Below are positions 22,778-34,926 of a stretch of 64,000 bases of DNA, piece after piece. The DNA is from Chlorella sorokiniana (taxonomy: Eukaryota > Chlorophyta > Trebouxiophyceae > Chlorellales > Chlorellaceae), in NCBI GenBank assembly GCA_025917655.1, contig CP084616.1:1116001-1180000 (forward strand), written 5' to 3'. Within the stretch, counting starts at the first letter, position 1. Each line of letters opens with the position of its first letter. The notes beneath the pieces are model-generated. The model made no database searches. It was given only the letters and a program-made list of their open reading frames with translations, and was not told the DNA's origin. A program made the translations under genes and the position numbers.

Positions 22778-25700
22778 ATGGGCGGCTGCTGCTCGTTAGA
22801 GGCGCCAATAGACCCTACGCACTACCCAGAGTGAGCGAAAGAGAGCAAGGCATACGGAGAAGAGCGCACGGCGTCTGCGCTGCCCACCGCCGCCACCCCG
22901 CCTGCAACAGCTTTTTCTTCAAAGTGCCCTGTGCACCGCTGGCCTTGCTCGTTCGTGTGCAGGGAGGGCAAGAAGCTGCGCAGAGATGTGGCAGTGGAGG
23001 AGGTTTACCAGCTAGGGGAGGAGCTGGGCCAGGGGGTGAGGCGCCGCCGCCGCCAGCCCGCGCCACAGCTGCTGGCTGGCACCGCTGCGCTGCTGGCCAC
23101 GTGCGCCGCCGCCGCTGCCGTGTGCCGGGGCATGCCCTCCGGCCCAAGCAGAGCCTTCTGCTCTGCCGCCGCAGCCTTCTCCGAGGTGCGGCTGGCCACG
23201 CACCGGCAGAGCGGGCGGCAGTACGCGTGCAAAATCATCCCTCTGCCCGACTACGGCCAGGCGCTGAACCAGCACCAGGCCAGCCGGTCGACCATCATGA
23301 AGGTGTGACCGCGGCGGCGGCAGCCAGCGGCCGCTGACCCGCCGTTGGGCCGGGCCAGCCGGCATGGCCGTGCTCCTGCCTGCGCAGGCCCGTGCCGGTG
23401 TGACGTCCCAGCTGCCTTGCGGCTGCCTCCTGGCCGCACCCCAACCATCCTGCAGCTTGCTCCTCCCCAAACCGAAATGCACACACCCACATCTGAGCAT
23501 ACCCCCCTCCACACACGCACACCCCCACCACCACACGCATGCACACTCACACCACCACCGCCAACTGCACGCCGCCGCCGCAGGAGATTGACGCTCTGCT
23601 GGACGTCGACCACGACCACGTGGTGCCCCTGCACGAGTACTACCGCCAGGGCAACAGGCTGTACCTCATCATGGAGCTGCTGAGGGGCGGGGAGCTGCTG
23701 GAGGCGCTGCAGGAGGTGGTGAGTTTATGGGGGGGTCTCAGCCTCGGGAGCGGTGAGAGTTTGTGGTGGTGGCAGCTGCAGCGGATGGCAGTCCTAGTGG
23801 ATTGTGTGGATCCCGATTGTCGGTCCTGTTCCTCCTAGCGTCTGTGTGCTCGTGTGTACCCGTGGGTGCTGTGGGTGGGTGTGTAGAAATGGAAGACGGG
23901 CAGGCTTTGCTCCCCGCCCGCGGCTGACGAGGGTTGGGGGCCGGATGCGTGCAGGGATACTACAGCGAAGCCGCAGCGCGCACCATCTTCCGCCAGCTCA
24001 TCGAGGCGATACAGTACCTGCACTCCAGGTGAGGCCTGCTGCTGCAGTGCGCCATCGGCACACCCTCAGCTCGCCCCGTGCCACCCATCCAGCTTGCCCG
24101 CCATCCTGCCCTGGTAGCACTGTGCGAGTCAAGGGCTTCGCTGTTTTCTGGGCTGCCCCTGCTCCGATGCGCCCCCACCCACCCACCCACCCGACCCACG
24201 CGCACGCTGCCGCCGCCGCCTGCCTCGTGCAGGGGTGTGGTGCACCGAGACGTGAAGCTTAAGAACCTGCTGCTGGTTGAGCCCGGCGACATCACCCACA
24301 TCAAGCTGGCCGACTTTGGGTTTGCGCGCAAGCTGCGCGGCGCCGCCGACGGCATGGACATCATGCAGACGGTGTGCGGCACGCCAGGTGGGCGCCAGCT
24401 GGCTGCTGGAGGGGCTATGGGGAGCGCAGCTCCTGGGCCTTCGCTCGTGCGTTAGTGTGTAGGTTCTGTGTGTGTGTGTGTTGCGATGGTGCGTGTGTAT
24501 GGGGTGGGGGGTGGGGAGGTGGGGGCGGTCACCCATCGTTGGGCGGCACCTGGCATCCCCCACGCCCCACCAGCCTGGCAGCTGCCAGCTGGCAGAGCGG
24601 AGCCGGTGTGCGCCACCTTTGCACAGGCAGCAGGCCATGCAGGCAGTTCGCAGCCAGCACATCCCCCTCCCCGTGACAACAAAGACAAACATGGGGTCCA
24701 ACCTGCCCACCACCGCCTTGCAGGCTTCACGGCCCCGGAGGTCATCCGTGGCGCTCTGCAGCCCAACGCCTGGCCCCCAGGCTGTACGGCAAGGCTTGTG
24801 ACCTGTGGAGCGCGGGTGGGCGGCGGCGTTTTGTGTGTGGGTGGGGTGTGTGGGGGGCTGAGTAGGCGTGTGGGGGAGGGAGGTGAGGAAAGGGGCGAGG
24901 CAAGGCTCCGCGCGTTGCAGCCCCTTCCCCTGTCGCCGCTCATTGGCGGGGCCTTCACATCCCCGCACAGCGCTCCCCGCTTGAGCGCCCTGTCCCCTGA
25001 TGTCCGTCCCTTCCACACAAACCCGGCATCTTGCCACACGCCCGAACTTCCCACCCGTCCTTAGCCCACCCCAGCTCCCCACCGTGAATCCGCCGTGGAA
25101 GCACCGTGACAGCACCGTCCCCCCACCCGTTGGGCTGCAGGCGTGGTGCTGTACGTGCTCCTGTCGGGGTGCTGCCCTTTGACGACCCCAGCGAGCCGCG
25201 CCTGCTGCGCTCCATCTCGGCGGGGCAGTACGACTTTGCCGACCCCGCCTGGGAGGAGGTGCGGCGGCAGCGGGCGCAGGGTGCAGCGCTGGCGTGCGCG
25301 GCGCTGCAGTGCTGCAGCACGGGGGAAGAGCTGGAGTGCTGGGGGCTGTGTGGGGAGGGCCCTGGGAATGCTGGCAGCGCATCCCTGCCGGCAACGGTGC
25401 TGGCATGTGACATCTCCCTGCTTCTGTGCCCCCCCCCCATGCCCCCACCCCCCCCCCTTTCCCGCCTCGCCAGGTCAGCGAGGAGGCCAAGGACCTGGTG
25501 AGGAAGCTGCTGGTGGTGAACCCCGCCAAGCGGCTGACCTGCGAGCAGGTGCTGGCCCACCCGTGGATGACGCTGCCCGGGGTGGAGCGGGAGCTGGCCC
25601 GCACCCGCTCACACTTCTCAGAGTCGTCGGTCCACGGGCGGTGAGGCTGCCGCACGGCGGCTGGGGCTGTTGGGCTGTGACGGAGGGTTGGGGTGCACCC

Positions 25701-26222
25701 GAATGGCGGCATGCTCGGCCCGGCGGCTTGCCCCCACCTGCCCTTCCCGCAAGCCTGCCGGCCTCCCGTTCGAGCGGCCAGCTGCGGCAGGCGCTGCATG
25801 AGCATCCTCCCAAATCCCCCCCCGGGCGCCTGTGCAGGAACGCCGCCTACAAGTCGCTGCGGGAGCGCATCGACGACGCGCTGAGCGGCTGCGGCTCGCC
25901 GCCCGGCAGCGCGGCCGGCACGCTGCGCGCGGGCAGCGCGGCGGGGGCGGCGCTAGCAGCGGGTGCCGCCGCGTCGGGCTCGCCGGCAGTGGGCTCGCCG
26001 CCAGGGCGGCCTGTGGGGCCCGGCCTCGCCCAAGGCCCCTGGGGCGGCGCCGGATGCACCCAGCCCTGGCCGCTGATCCAGCACATTTTTGGGGCAAAGA
26101 TCTGCCTTCCCTGCTGCTGCTGCTGCTGTGCAGCATCCCCACAGTGTATGGACGACACCGTCCGTCTCACGCCCAATCTGCCACAGCAATGCACAACACT
26201 GCTCGTCTCCCTGACCCCATGA
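22778..26222 (+). CDS. CaMK-like Ser/Thr protein kinase, copy B
   Basis: Paralogue of the adjacent minus-strand kinase, with the same intron positions. Exon 1 (22778-22830) encodes [18 protein letters not shown], again a myristoylation/palmitoylation N-terminus. Further exons: 22963-23035 ([18 protein letters not shown]), 23175-23302 ([18 protein letters not shown]), 23584-23719, 23955-24028 ([17 protein letters not shown]), 24233-24387 ([26 protein letters not shown]), from 24722 ([11 protein letters not shown]) and about 25140 ([16 protein letters not shown]), from 25474 ([18 protein letters not shown]), and a tail ([12 protein letters not shown]) that is Ala/Gly-rich. No EF-hands. Three G/C-run deficits (23032-23036, 24774-24778, 25166-25169) break the frame. 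The exact C-terminus is uncertain, between 26076 and 26222. Confidence 0.85.
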
Positions 26223-26835
26223 CCGCATTGCTTGGGTCCCCCTGCTTCCACGCCGATCTTTTATGCTGTGCCCGCCTGCCGCGGCCAGGCAACGACTTCC
26301 TTGGCTTTACAACACTACAGGTGGACTGCCGATGTCCCGACGGCAGAGGCGGCCCCATGCCGAAGCTGCTGCGCAGCTGGTACATCTGGATGGCGTGGTG
26401 AGAGGTGGCAAGGGGTGGGCTGAGGCCGCGTTGGGCAGCGCGGGGCAATGAAAAAATCAGGGGAAGGGGGTTGAAAGAATTCGGAAAGGCTTTTGGATGG
26501 AAGAGCGCGGGCAGAAACCCGGGGCCCGCGACAAGAGGCACATCAAAGCAGTACATGGCAAGCGTCCAAACGCGCTGCAATGGGGCAGCCAGAGGGACGA
26601 GCGCGTGGGTGGGTGCATGGCAAAAAAAACAGCAAAATGGCGCGTGTAGTGTGGGGGCGGCGGTGGGCAAACTAGGGTTGAGTGCCGCTTTTGGGCGCGT
26701 GCACCTAGGTTGGCGCGCTTGGAAAGATTCAACTGACTGAAGGTACTGGATTGGTTGCACCAGCAGCGCCGCCCTGTGCGCCAGGGAGGGCAGCCGGGCG
26801 CCATCCGCGGCTGCAGGTGGGGCGAGATCGAGCGC
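26223..26835. other. Convergent intergenic region
   Basis: About 610 bases between the 3' end of kinase copy B and the stop of the first AP2-like gene. Nothing codes convincingly. A minus-strand TGTAA occurs at about 26305, far from the stop at 26836. Confidence 0.35.
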
Positions 26836-29112
26836 TCACAGAGAGGCCAGCAGGCCCACCGCCGCCACGCTGTTGGCAGCCAGCGTGGCGGCGCCGCCAT
26901 AGTGCTCCGCCTGCAGCAGGAGCTCCATGATGGCGGCCTGGGGGGGGGGGGGGGAGGGGGTCTTCAGGTGACAAGGTGGGGCAGCAGCGGGGGCTTGCGA
27001 GGGCGACGGGGGCGCAAGTGAAGGGAATTGGGAGTGGGCATCGGTGGAGGAGGAGGAGCGCACAAAGCATGCCGCCCGCGCTTGGGGCAGCCAATGCTGC
27101 GGCGCCATGCTGGCCAGCTCCAGCAGGCGAGGCGCGGAAACGGTCGACAGACGCAGCTGAAGCCGGCCAGCTTGCCTGCCTGCACACAAACCCCACCCCA
27201 CCACCACCCGCCCTGTCTAACCACACACCCCTGCCCACCTGCTGCTGCTGCTGCGGCGCAGGCACGCGCTGCAAGGCCAGCAGATAGGCCGCCGACAGCT
27301 GGGGGAGAGCCCCGCTGCTGCGGCGCCCGGGCGCTGCGCCGCCACCAGCAGCCGCTGCAGCAGGCCGTCGTGCGGGTGCTGCGCCGCTGGCAGCTGCGGG
27401 CGGCAGCCGCCCAGCCGCCCGGCGGCTGATGCGGCGCTGCCCAGGGGCGGGCGCCAGGGTGGCGGCGGCAGTGCTGGTTGGCAGGGCGTGCCAGGCTGTG
27501 CTGGGTGAGGCAGCAGGCTGGGAGGCGCCCAGCGACGACAGTGCACGCCCCAGGGCAGCCAGCGGGCCCGCTGGCGACGTCGGCGGCTGCGGCAGCATGC
27601 CGCCCCAGGGTGCACCTGCTGGAGAGCGCGCGGCGGCGGGCGGCGGGCCGGAATTGATGCCATTGGCCGCAGCGGTGGGGCTTGAGCCCCCAGCAGCGCC
27701 GCCAGCGCCGCGACCGCCGACCCAGGCGGCGTGTCCTGCTGCTGCCGCTGCTGCTGAGAGGCGAGCGTGGCGGGGGCGGCGGGCGCGGCTGGGCGCTGGC
27801 GGGCGGCTGCGGCGCGGGGAGCCCGCCCCGCTGCCCCCTGCAGCTCCGACACCATCACCTCCAGGTGCCGCCGCAGCACCTCCAGCGGCGCCTCCGCCGC
27901 CATCGCCTCACCCGTCGCCCCCTGCTGGCGGCCATCCGCGCCGCGCTTGGGCGGCCTGCCACGCGCTGGGGGCTGGGCGCCACGCTTGGCGCCGCGACCC
28001 GCCTGCTGCCTTGCCGCGGCGGCCTCCAGCGCGCTGCGCCCGCCGCGCATGGTGGCCGCCAGCGCGGCGGCCTCCGCGCGCTGCGCCGCCAGCACCTCGG
28101 GCGGCGTGGCGCGCTGCTCCGCCACCAGCCGCGCCGCCAGCGCCTCCAGCTGCCGCGACTCGCGCATGCCCGTCAGCAGCGTGCGCAGCTGGGGCAGCGA
28201 GCGCGCAGAGCGGATGCGGGACCACAGCTGCACGTCCTGGCGGTACCTGCGGCGGCAGCGGCAGGGGCAGGGCGCCACGTCAGCGCCTCTGCACCCTCCC
28301 CCGGCCCGGCAGCCAGCAGGCGGGGCCGCCTGCCAACAAGCGACCAAGCAAAGCCCCTGAAACGCGTAGTCAGCTGGCCAGCCAGCAACCAGACTGCTGG
28401 CTTGTCCCCATGGAAGCCCCCCCCCCCCCCACCCCCCACCCACACCCACAACCGAACACCCCTCACTTGATCATGGGGAAGTTGTATTCGTCGGGGTGGG
28501 GAGCGCCGCCGCCCGCGGTTGGGTGCAGCTGGCGCCACGCGGTGCCGATGTCAAACGCCACGGCAGCCTGCAGAACGATACGAGCGCGCGGAGCGTCGGC
28601 GGGCCGGTCAGCACACAGCCGGCCGCCTTGGGCCAGGGCGCGGCCAGGCGCGTCAAACAGCAGGCGCTGGCGCGGAGCGGGGCTGTGTTGGGCCCGGTGC
28701 CAGGCGGCGGCGGCGGCGGCGCCGCAAGCTTGCCTCCTCCGCGGACTTGACCCTCGCAATGTCGACGTTGGCCCGCTTCTCGCCGGGTCGCTGCGGCATG
28801 CGCAGGCGCACGTCCCAGGGCAGCTTGTAGCCGGAGCCGTCGCCGCGGAAGCGCAGGCCGTGGTAGGAGCGCAGCAGGGCGTCCACGTCAGCGGGGCCGG
28901 GACTGCCGCAGCCGCGCCGCCGCCACCTGGCGGCGGAGCCGGGCGTCGGAAGGCGCGGCCGGGCGCCCCGTCGCGCGGCGACGGCGTGGGCTCGCCGCTG
29001 CCGGGCTGCGCGGGGTCGGCCACCGGGCGGGGCGGTGGCCGCCGCCTGCGCCCAGGGAGGGACCTGGCACGGAAGCCGGTGGCGGCGGGCCCGCCGCAGT
29101 GCTGGGCGGCAT
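26836..29112 (-). CDS. AP2-like cluster gene 1 (one AP2-like segment)
   Basis: Putative DNA-binding regulator. The AP2/ERF-like segment (about 28470-28900) reads SYHGLRFRG, YKLPWDVRLRMP, KRANVDIARVKSAEEAAVAF, DIGTAWRQLHP and DEYNFP, the YxG..W..I..AEEAA.A.D...YNFP pattern of AP2 domains. A helical motif follows (YRQDVQLWSRIRSARSLPQL, RQLEALAARLV), then a basic low-complexity stretch with GRPPKRG, which resembles an AT-hook. The C-terminal domain shared across the cluster reads [20 protein letters not shown] and MELLLQAEHYGGAATLAA. The stop is TGA at 26836-26838. The start is taken as ATG at 29112 (MPPSTAAGPPPP); the N-terminal domain of the other members is absent. Frame breaks lie at a G run, 28893-28896, and probably near 29030. 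An acceptor at 26939-26953 follows a C run of about 13. Confidence 0.65.
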
Positions 29113-30049
29113 GCGGGCGCTGCTACAGCCTCAGGGGGCGGGACTGAAGCCGTCTGCCTGCCTGCAGGGGGGGCATCGTTTTGGTGGGCGTGAGCAGGGC
29201 CGCTGGGAGGCTGACGTCGTGTGCTGGCAACCTCCAGCAAGCGGCAGGGTAGGGACCTGGAGCTGGCGGCCTCTCCGCGGCGAGCAGGTCTGAGCGCGCA
29301 CGTGCGTGACCAGGAGGGCCGGCTCGCAGGCCAAGCGCCGGCAACCAGGCGAAAAACGGACAGGCCGTTCCAACCTGGCTGAGCGTTAGCCGTCACCAGC
29401 CAGGGCCGCAGCGCCGTATCGAGTATGACCCAAGGCTGCTACCCGGTCGAGGCAACGGTGGAGGGGGCTGTGCAGCTGCCGCAATCTTTGTGGGGGATGA
29501 TTGATACAGGAGGCCGAGCCCGCCACTGTGGCCGGCCTCTTCCCGCCTCAAATCAGCCTCCAAGCTTCGCAGAATGTGCATGTGGCACCTGAACTTGAAT
29601 AGGCCCGAACCACGTGCTGGCCTCCAGCACGCCGCACGGGGCTGCCCTCACGAAGGAGCAGAATCGGTGAGCTTATCTAGGCTCCTAAGCTTTATCTGCT
29701 CGACCAACCCCATGAGAAGGGCTCCCGCGGGAGGGGGTCGGCCCAATGAACCGACCTGCGGCACTGGCGGGCCGGCCGGCCTCCTCCCTCCTGGCCATGC
29801 ACAACCATTCATAAGGGGGCGACCGTCCAGGTCTCATGCCTCTGTACGACCGGAAACAGCCAGGCTGTGCAATTGTAATAGACGGGCAGCCTCGGTTTAG
29901 TCCGCGGAGCGTGCAGCGGGCCGGAAGATGGCGCGTGCCCGGCGCCGCCCGCTCGACGCGGAATCGACCCGCACCCTCCTGCCCCCACCCCTGCATGCCT
30001 TTCACACACCCGCCATCCATCTGGGTCGGCAGCGCTCAGCAATCAAGGA
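29113..30049. other. Intergenic region inside the AP2-like cluster
   Basis: About 940 bases upstream of AP2-like gene 1 and downstream of gene 2. It should hold the promoter of gene 1. No coding exon could be supported. Confidence 0.4.
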
Positions 30050-33000
30050 TCAATCCAGGCGCGCGATCTTGATGGCGGCCCGCAGCATGGCCACCACGCC
30101 TCCGAGCTCCCCCGCCCCAGCAGCATCCGCAGGCATGCCAGCTGCTGGCGCTGCGCGGCGGCGCCCAGCGCCTGCACGGCGGGCATGAAGGTGGCCGCCA
30201 GCTCGACGGACAGCCCCGCCTGCCGCCCCGCCGCCGTACGGGAAGCCTCCGTCAGCGCCACCAGCAGCGGCACGGGGTCTGAGGGGTCCTCGCCGCCGCC
30301 GACGACGCTGCCCGGCGACGCCGCAACAGGCGGCGCCGCTGCCAGCGGCGGCGGCAGCGGCGTGGCAGGCAGCGGCTCCCGCTTGGGCTCCAACACCTCC
30401 GCCTTGCGGTGCCTGCCGCGCCTCATGGGTCCAGGGCCAGCAGAGGCGGCGGCAGGCGCCTCCGCCTCGGCAGCAGCCGCTGACCGCGCGGCAGCAGCGT
30501 TCCGCGGGCGCTCCACCGCCGCGGTGGCGCCGGCAGTGCCGCCGCCGACGACCTTCTGCCGCTTGGCGGGTGGCGCCGCTGCCGGCACGTGCTGCACTGC
30601 ACCTCGCTGCTGCCGCTGCTGCCGCTGCTCCTGCCGCTGCTGCGCCTGCTGCTGCCGCTGCTGCTGCCGCTGCTGCGCCTGCTGCTGCCGCTGCTCCTGC
30701 CCGCTGCTGCCGCGCCTGCGCCTGCTCCTCCCGCTGCTCTTGCTGGCGCCGCTGCTCCAGCTGCTGCCGCGTGAAGTGCTCCAGCCAGCCGCAGCCGCGC
30801 AGCTTCCTGCGGGGGGCCCGGCAGATGCGGGCGCTGCCAGGCCTGCCTGAGATGGCGCCAAGAGCTCTGACACGGCTCAGGGTTGCTGGCTCGCCGATGG
30901 GAGGCGGGTTGACGCGGCGCAGCGGACGCAGCAGCCGGGCCCGCTTGGCGCTCGCCCACCAGTATATCCCCCCCCCACCCCCCACCCCACACACACGTGC
31001 ACACTCCAACAGCCGCACGCACCACCACCACCACGCCTGCGCACCCCACACACCCATGTGCCGCTCACCCACCCAACCAGGCGCGCCCACCTGAACAGCA
31101 CACGCAGGTCGCCCTCGTGGTCTGCTGCCAGCAGGCGCCCCACACCTCGCCGTCTTCCCGGTAGCTGCAGCGCGGCCGACCAGGCAGGGCGGCAGGCTGC
31201 GTCAGAGCGGGCCGCGCCCGGGCAGCCCACGCCCGGCACGGGCAGCGGCAGCCGTGGCAGCTCCTGCCACCCAGCTCCTGGGGCGCCCGCACGCCCGGCG
31301 ACTGTGTTGCTTGCTGCTGCAGGGGCAGCGGTGCAGCGGTACTGCCCCACCTGTCCAGGGGGAAGCTGTACTGCTGGCCCTCCACGTCGCCGTCCGCCTT
31401 GTGGGTGGCCTCCCGCCAGATCAGCGCCATGTCAGCGGCGGCGGCGGCCTGTGCAGGGGACAGCCGCAGCAGGATGAGCTGCCCGCGCAGCCTCGGCGGG
31501 GCGGCAGGGCAGCTGCATTCGCATGACGCAGCGCTGCGCAGGTGAATGACGGGGTGTAACCACGGGGGCGGCGCTGCGAAGCGTGAAGGCAGGCGGGCGG
31601 CGCACCTGCGCCCGTGTGGCGCTCTGCAGCACCACCTTTGCCTTTTGATCCAGCATCAGAGTCGTCCGCCAGGGTAACCTGCCCTCCGCTCGAACGAAAG
31701 AGACCCTGTGGTACTGCGGGCCGACCTGCGGTACAGGCGGTACCACTCTGAAGTCGTCAGCCGATGCTTCATGACAGGCCAGACGGGAAGGAGCATGCAG
31801 TCAACGCCCAGACCCTGGCCCCGCCTTGCGTCAGCCCTCCCACCCCCGGCCTTGCCTTGGCCTGCACAGCCGGCTCCGGCGGCGGCTGTGCCGCCGCCAC
31901 ACTGAAGCGGTTGCGCCGCAGCGTCGCGGCCATGCGCGCCAGGCGGCCGTTGCTGTCCAGGGTTTCGAGGTACGATTTGAGCTGGGTGAGGGTGCGGCAG
32001 CGCAGCAGGCCAGGCGTCACATCGATGAGCTTGTGGTACCTGCTCACGAGGAAGGGGGAGCAGCAGGGCGCCAACTTCAAAGCATCCAGCAAGGGCGACG
32101 CGCTGCTGCCGCACTTCAGTCGGCGACAGCCAGCAGGGAGAAGGGGGTTTCTTCGGGGGCATTGGGAGCTTGGGAGCGCAGAGAGCCGCTGCCTGCTGCC
32201 TCTGGGAGCCACTTCCTCCGCAGAACAGGGAACAGGTGCAAGGGCGGCGACAGGAAGGCAGCGCTGGGGGAGCGGCGCCAGGATTGCCCCAAGGCCGGGC
32301 AGGGGAGGGCCGCAAAATCAGCAAAGGACAGCAGGGAGGGGGAGGGCAGCGGAAGGAGTACGGTGCTGGCGGGGGGCGGGGCGGCACAGCAGGGGCAGCA
32401 CAGCGTGCACAGCGCACCCCTCCAGCTGGAAGTTGTACTCCTCGGGCACCCACGACAGGTCGCCAGACAGGAAGCCCAGACGCTGCTCGCGCCTGGGGAC
32501 ACGGGGTGGGATGAGGGGGAAGCGGCGCGTTGCGGGCACGGGCGGGCAACAGCGCGGGGCGGCATGCAAGCAGGGGCACAGCTGCTCAGCAGGGACGTTG
32601 CGCTCGCGGCTGAGGCTGCGGCGTGCAGCGGCGGCCGCCTGCCGCGCCCCACCCCGGGGGCGGGAGGGAGGGCCTCACCAGAGCAGGGCCAGGTCGCGCG
32701 CCACCCCCGCCTCCGCCTGGCTGCCGCACTCGCACAGCGTGCCCGCCCAGCGCGTCCCCCCACCACGGGCGCCTCCTGCGCGGCACGGGGAGCAGCAGGC
32801 GAGCGGCGCGGCTGTGGCTGTGCGGAAGACTGCCGTGAAGAGCGGATTGGCTGGCTGCACGGCACCCGAACCAACAGGGCCCCAGCGTCCCACCCCACCC
32901 CTCTTCCTCGCTCGCTCAGAGGCAAAGGGACTGAGCGCACATGTGGGACAGCTCACAGCAGCCCTCCTCGCCCCCAGGCTGCCCACCTCTTTACCCCCCT

Positions 33001-34582
33001 CAACCCCCTCCCCCCCCCCCCCACACACACACATACCTGCTTGGCATCCAGCATGGCAACCATGGTGGCCCGCCAGCGCGCCTCCTCCCCGCCGCCCACC
33101 CGCGCCACTCCCTGGAACTCGACGCTGTCGCCCGCCTCCCCATTCCCCTCGCCGCCGCCCTCGGGCCCGCCCGCCGCCGCAGCTGACGGGGCCTGCCGCC
33201 CGACTGGGCAGGCCGCGGTCGGCGCCTATGACCGCGGCCTGGGGGAACGTGCGGCCGTACATGTCCCGGAGGCTGCCTTCGGCGGGGGCAGCGGTGCGGC
33301 GCTGGCGGGAGCGGTACCGCTCCGCAGCCGTCAGCTGCTCCTGGAGCCGCCGCGCCAGCAGCTCGTCCCGCTTCTTGCTGTCCCAAGGGGTGTTGGCTGC
33401 GCCCCGCCCTGCTTTGACGGCTGCTGCTGCGGCTGCACCTGCTTCCGCCTGCCCGGCTTGCGCCGCTGCTTCTGCTGCTGCTCGTTTGTCGCCGCAGCCA
33501 CTGCTTCTGCTGGCTGCTCCGTGGTCGCCGCAGCCACTGCTTCTGCCGGCTGCTTCCCAGCTGTCGCAGCCACTGCTCCTGCCGGCTGCTCCTCAGCTGC
33601 CGCAGCCACTGCTCCTGCCGGCTGCTTCATTGTCGCCACAGCCACTGCTTCTGCTGGCTGCTCCCCAGCTGCCGCAGCCACTGCTCCTGCCGGCTGCTTC
33701 ATTGTCGCCACAGCCACTGCTTCTGCCGGCTGCTCCCCAGCTGTCGCAGCCACTGCTCCTGCCGGCTGCTCCTCAGCTGCCGCAGCCACTGCTTCTGCTG
33801 GCCGCTGCACAGCGAGGCCTGGCTCAGGCTGCAGCTCCGGGCGCGTGCCTTTGCACTGTGGGGCAGCAGGCGCATGCGGCCCACCCCGCTCATGCACAGC
33901 TGTTTGGTCTGAGCTGGCTTCCTGCTTCACAAGAATGCGTGGCGCGGGCTGCTCCAGGTCAGCTTCTGCGCGGCCGCCGCCCGGCTCTGCGGTGACGGCG
34001 CTGTCCGCGCCTGCCCCGGCTGCGGCGCTGCCGCCATCCGCCGAGGCTGCGCTGCCGGCCTGCTGGCTGTCCGCGGCACCCTCCGGGCTGTCGGGATCGT
34101 CGGGCTCCTCCGCCGCGGCTGCAATCATGGCGTCCATGATCGCCTCCAGGCTCTCCCCCTCAGGTCCTCCATTGCGCCCGCCAAGTCGTGCATCGGCCGG
34201 CTGAGGGAAACAACCTCCAGCGGCGTCCCGGCATCCAGCGCCACCTTGATGCGCAGGCAGTCCGCGACGTGCTGCAGAAGAACAACGAATCCAGTTGTGA
34301 GCAACGGGCTCGATCAGGAGGAGCTGGGGCCGGGAGCGATGGCATGCGCCGTGGACGAGCCGGCAGCGGCAGCGGCGGCCGCGACAAAAGGAGGTGCAAA
34401 GCAGGACAGGCAGGGGCCACGGCAGCCGGATGTGGGGCAAATCCTAGATATTTGAGTCGCGCCTGTGCTATGGGCTGAGAAAGAGGCGCCAACTCGCGCA
34501 CAACCACACCCGCAACTGTCAAGGAGACTGCATACTGGTCGGAGCTCGACTCAGCCTGCTTGATCTCGATTTCGACGTCCAT
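30050..34582 (-). CDS. AP2-like cluster gene 2 (two AP2-like segments)
   Basis: Start ATG at 34582, MDVEIEIKQAESSSDQYAVS, the N-terminal domain shared with cluster genes 3 and 4, closing with SLEAIMDAMIAAAAEEP. Then come a Glu/Ala-Val repeat (33483-33806) and ELLARRLQEQLTAAERYRSR. AP2-like segment 1 (32420-33140): VEFQGVARVGGGEEARWRAT, TRWAGTLCECGSQAEAGVAR, EEYNFQLE. Linker motif: YHKLIDVTPGLLRCRTLTQL. AP2-like segment 2 (31360-31740): YHRVSFVRAEGRLPWRTTLM, AAAADMALIWREATHK, QQYSFPLDR. Second linker: YREDGEVWGRLLAADHEGDL. A Gln/Ala-rich stretch and the C-terminal domain (LACLRMLLGRGELGGVVAML) end at TGA 30050. I join 31.8-34.6 kb with 30.0-31.7 kb because gene 4 has the same domain order in one unit; a split into two genes is not excluded. 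C-run deficits lie at 34155-34159, 31138-31141 and 30109-30113. Confidence 0.6.
30598..30735 (-). repeat. CAG-rich Gln/Ala-coding repeat
   Basis: Interrupted CAG/GCAGCAG triplets on the minus strand inside AP2-like gene 2. They encode an Ala- or Gln-rich stretch depending on frame (Gln in the frame that continues downstream). It lies between the second linker motif and the basic segment AKRQKVVGGG. Confidence 0.75.
33483..33806 (-). repeat. Coding minisatellite, 36-bp unit, about 9 copies
   Basis: Nine imperfect units of 12 codons, consensus E/K-QPA-G/E-AVA-A/V-A-x-x, inside AP2-like gene 2 between the N-terminal domain and the first AP2-like segment. Two alternating subtypes (QPAGAVA and QPAEAVAVAT) show higher-order duplication. 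Confidence 0.85.
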
Positions 34583-34926
34583 GGTTATGCATATAGCAAT
34601 CGACAACGGGTTAGGAAGCAGGATTGAGGAGCCGCCAAAGGTACGATAGCACAGTACAGGTAGGGTTGTTTCTATGCCTCCCTGCAAACGGATGAAGGTC
34701 GATCGGCGCACAGCATGAAAAGCGTAGTTATCATCCCACACGTGAGGCCATCCCCAGAAGAGCCCAAGCCGCATTGGGTGGCATCAAGACTCTTGACCAC
34801 AGTGTGGACTGAGGCCCAGTGGCGGCAGCATGCACACTTCTATTGCAAAGTCTGGATCATGGATCCCTCACAGTGGCGTAGAAGGGTTGTGGCAGATGCC
34901 TATTGAACTGAGGTGGCAGGCACAGA
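34583..34926. other. Short intergenic region, AP2-like genes 2 and 3
   Basis: 344 bases upstream of the start of gene 2 and downstream of gene 3, both on the minus strand. It should contain the gene 2 promoter. No gene is visible. Confidence 0.4.

Noticed and set aside
23539-23838. Separate small plus-strand gene beginning near 23539
   Set aside because: It is exon 4 of kinase copy B ([20 protein letters not shown]) preceded by intron sequence.
24774-24778. Programmed frameshift shared by both kinases, since both break between APEVIRG and DLWSAG
   Set aside because: Each break falls in a different C/G run, there is no slippery-site plus structure arrangement, and one added base cures each, as in unrelated genes.
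22778-26222. Kinase copy B as a pseudogene because of three frame breaks
   Set aside because: All breaks sit in G or C runs and all catalytic motifs are intact. The same kind of break occurs in LHCB4 and other essential-looking genes.
29574-29900. Small plus-strand open frame between AP2-like genes 1 and 2
   Set aside because: No motif, no splice context and no compositional support; left as intergenic.
31764-34204. Very long plus-strand open frames (over 700 codons) opposite AP2-like gene 2
   Set aside because: They are antisense shadows made by GC-rich codon bias and the 36-bp repeat. The minus strand carries conserved domains and splice sites.
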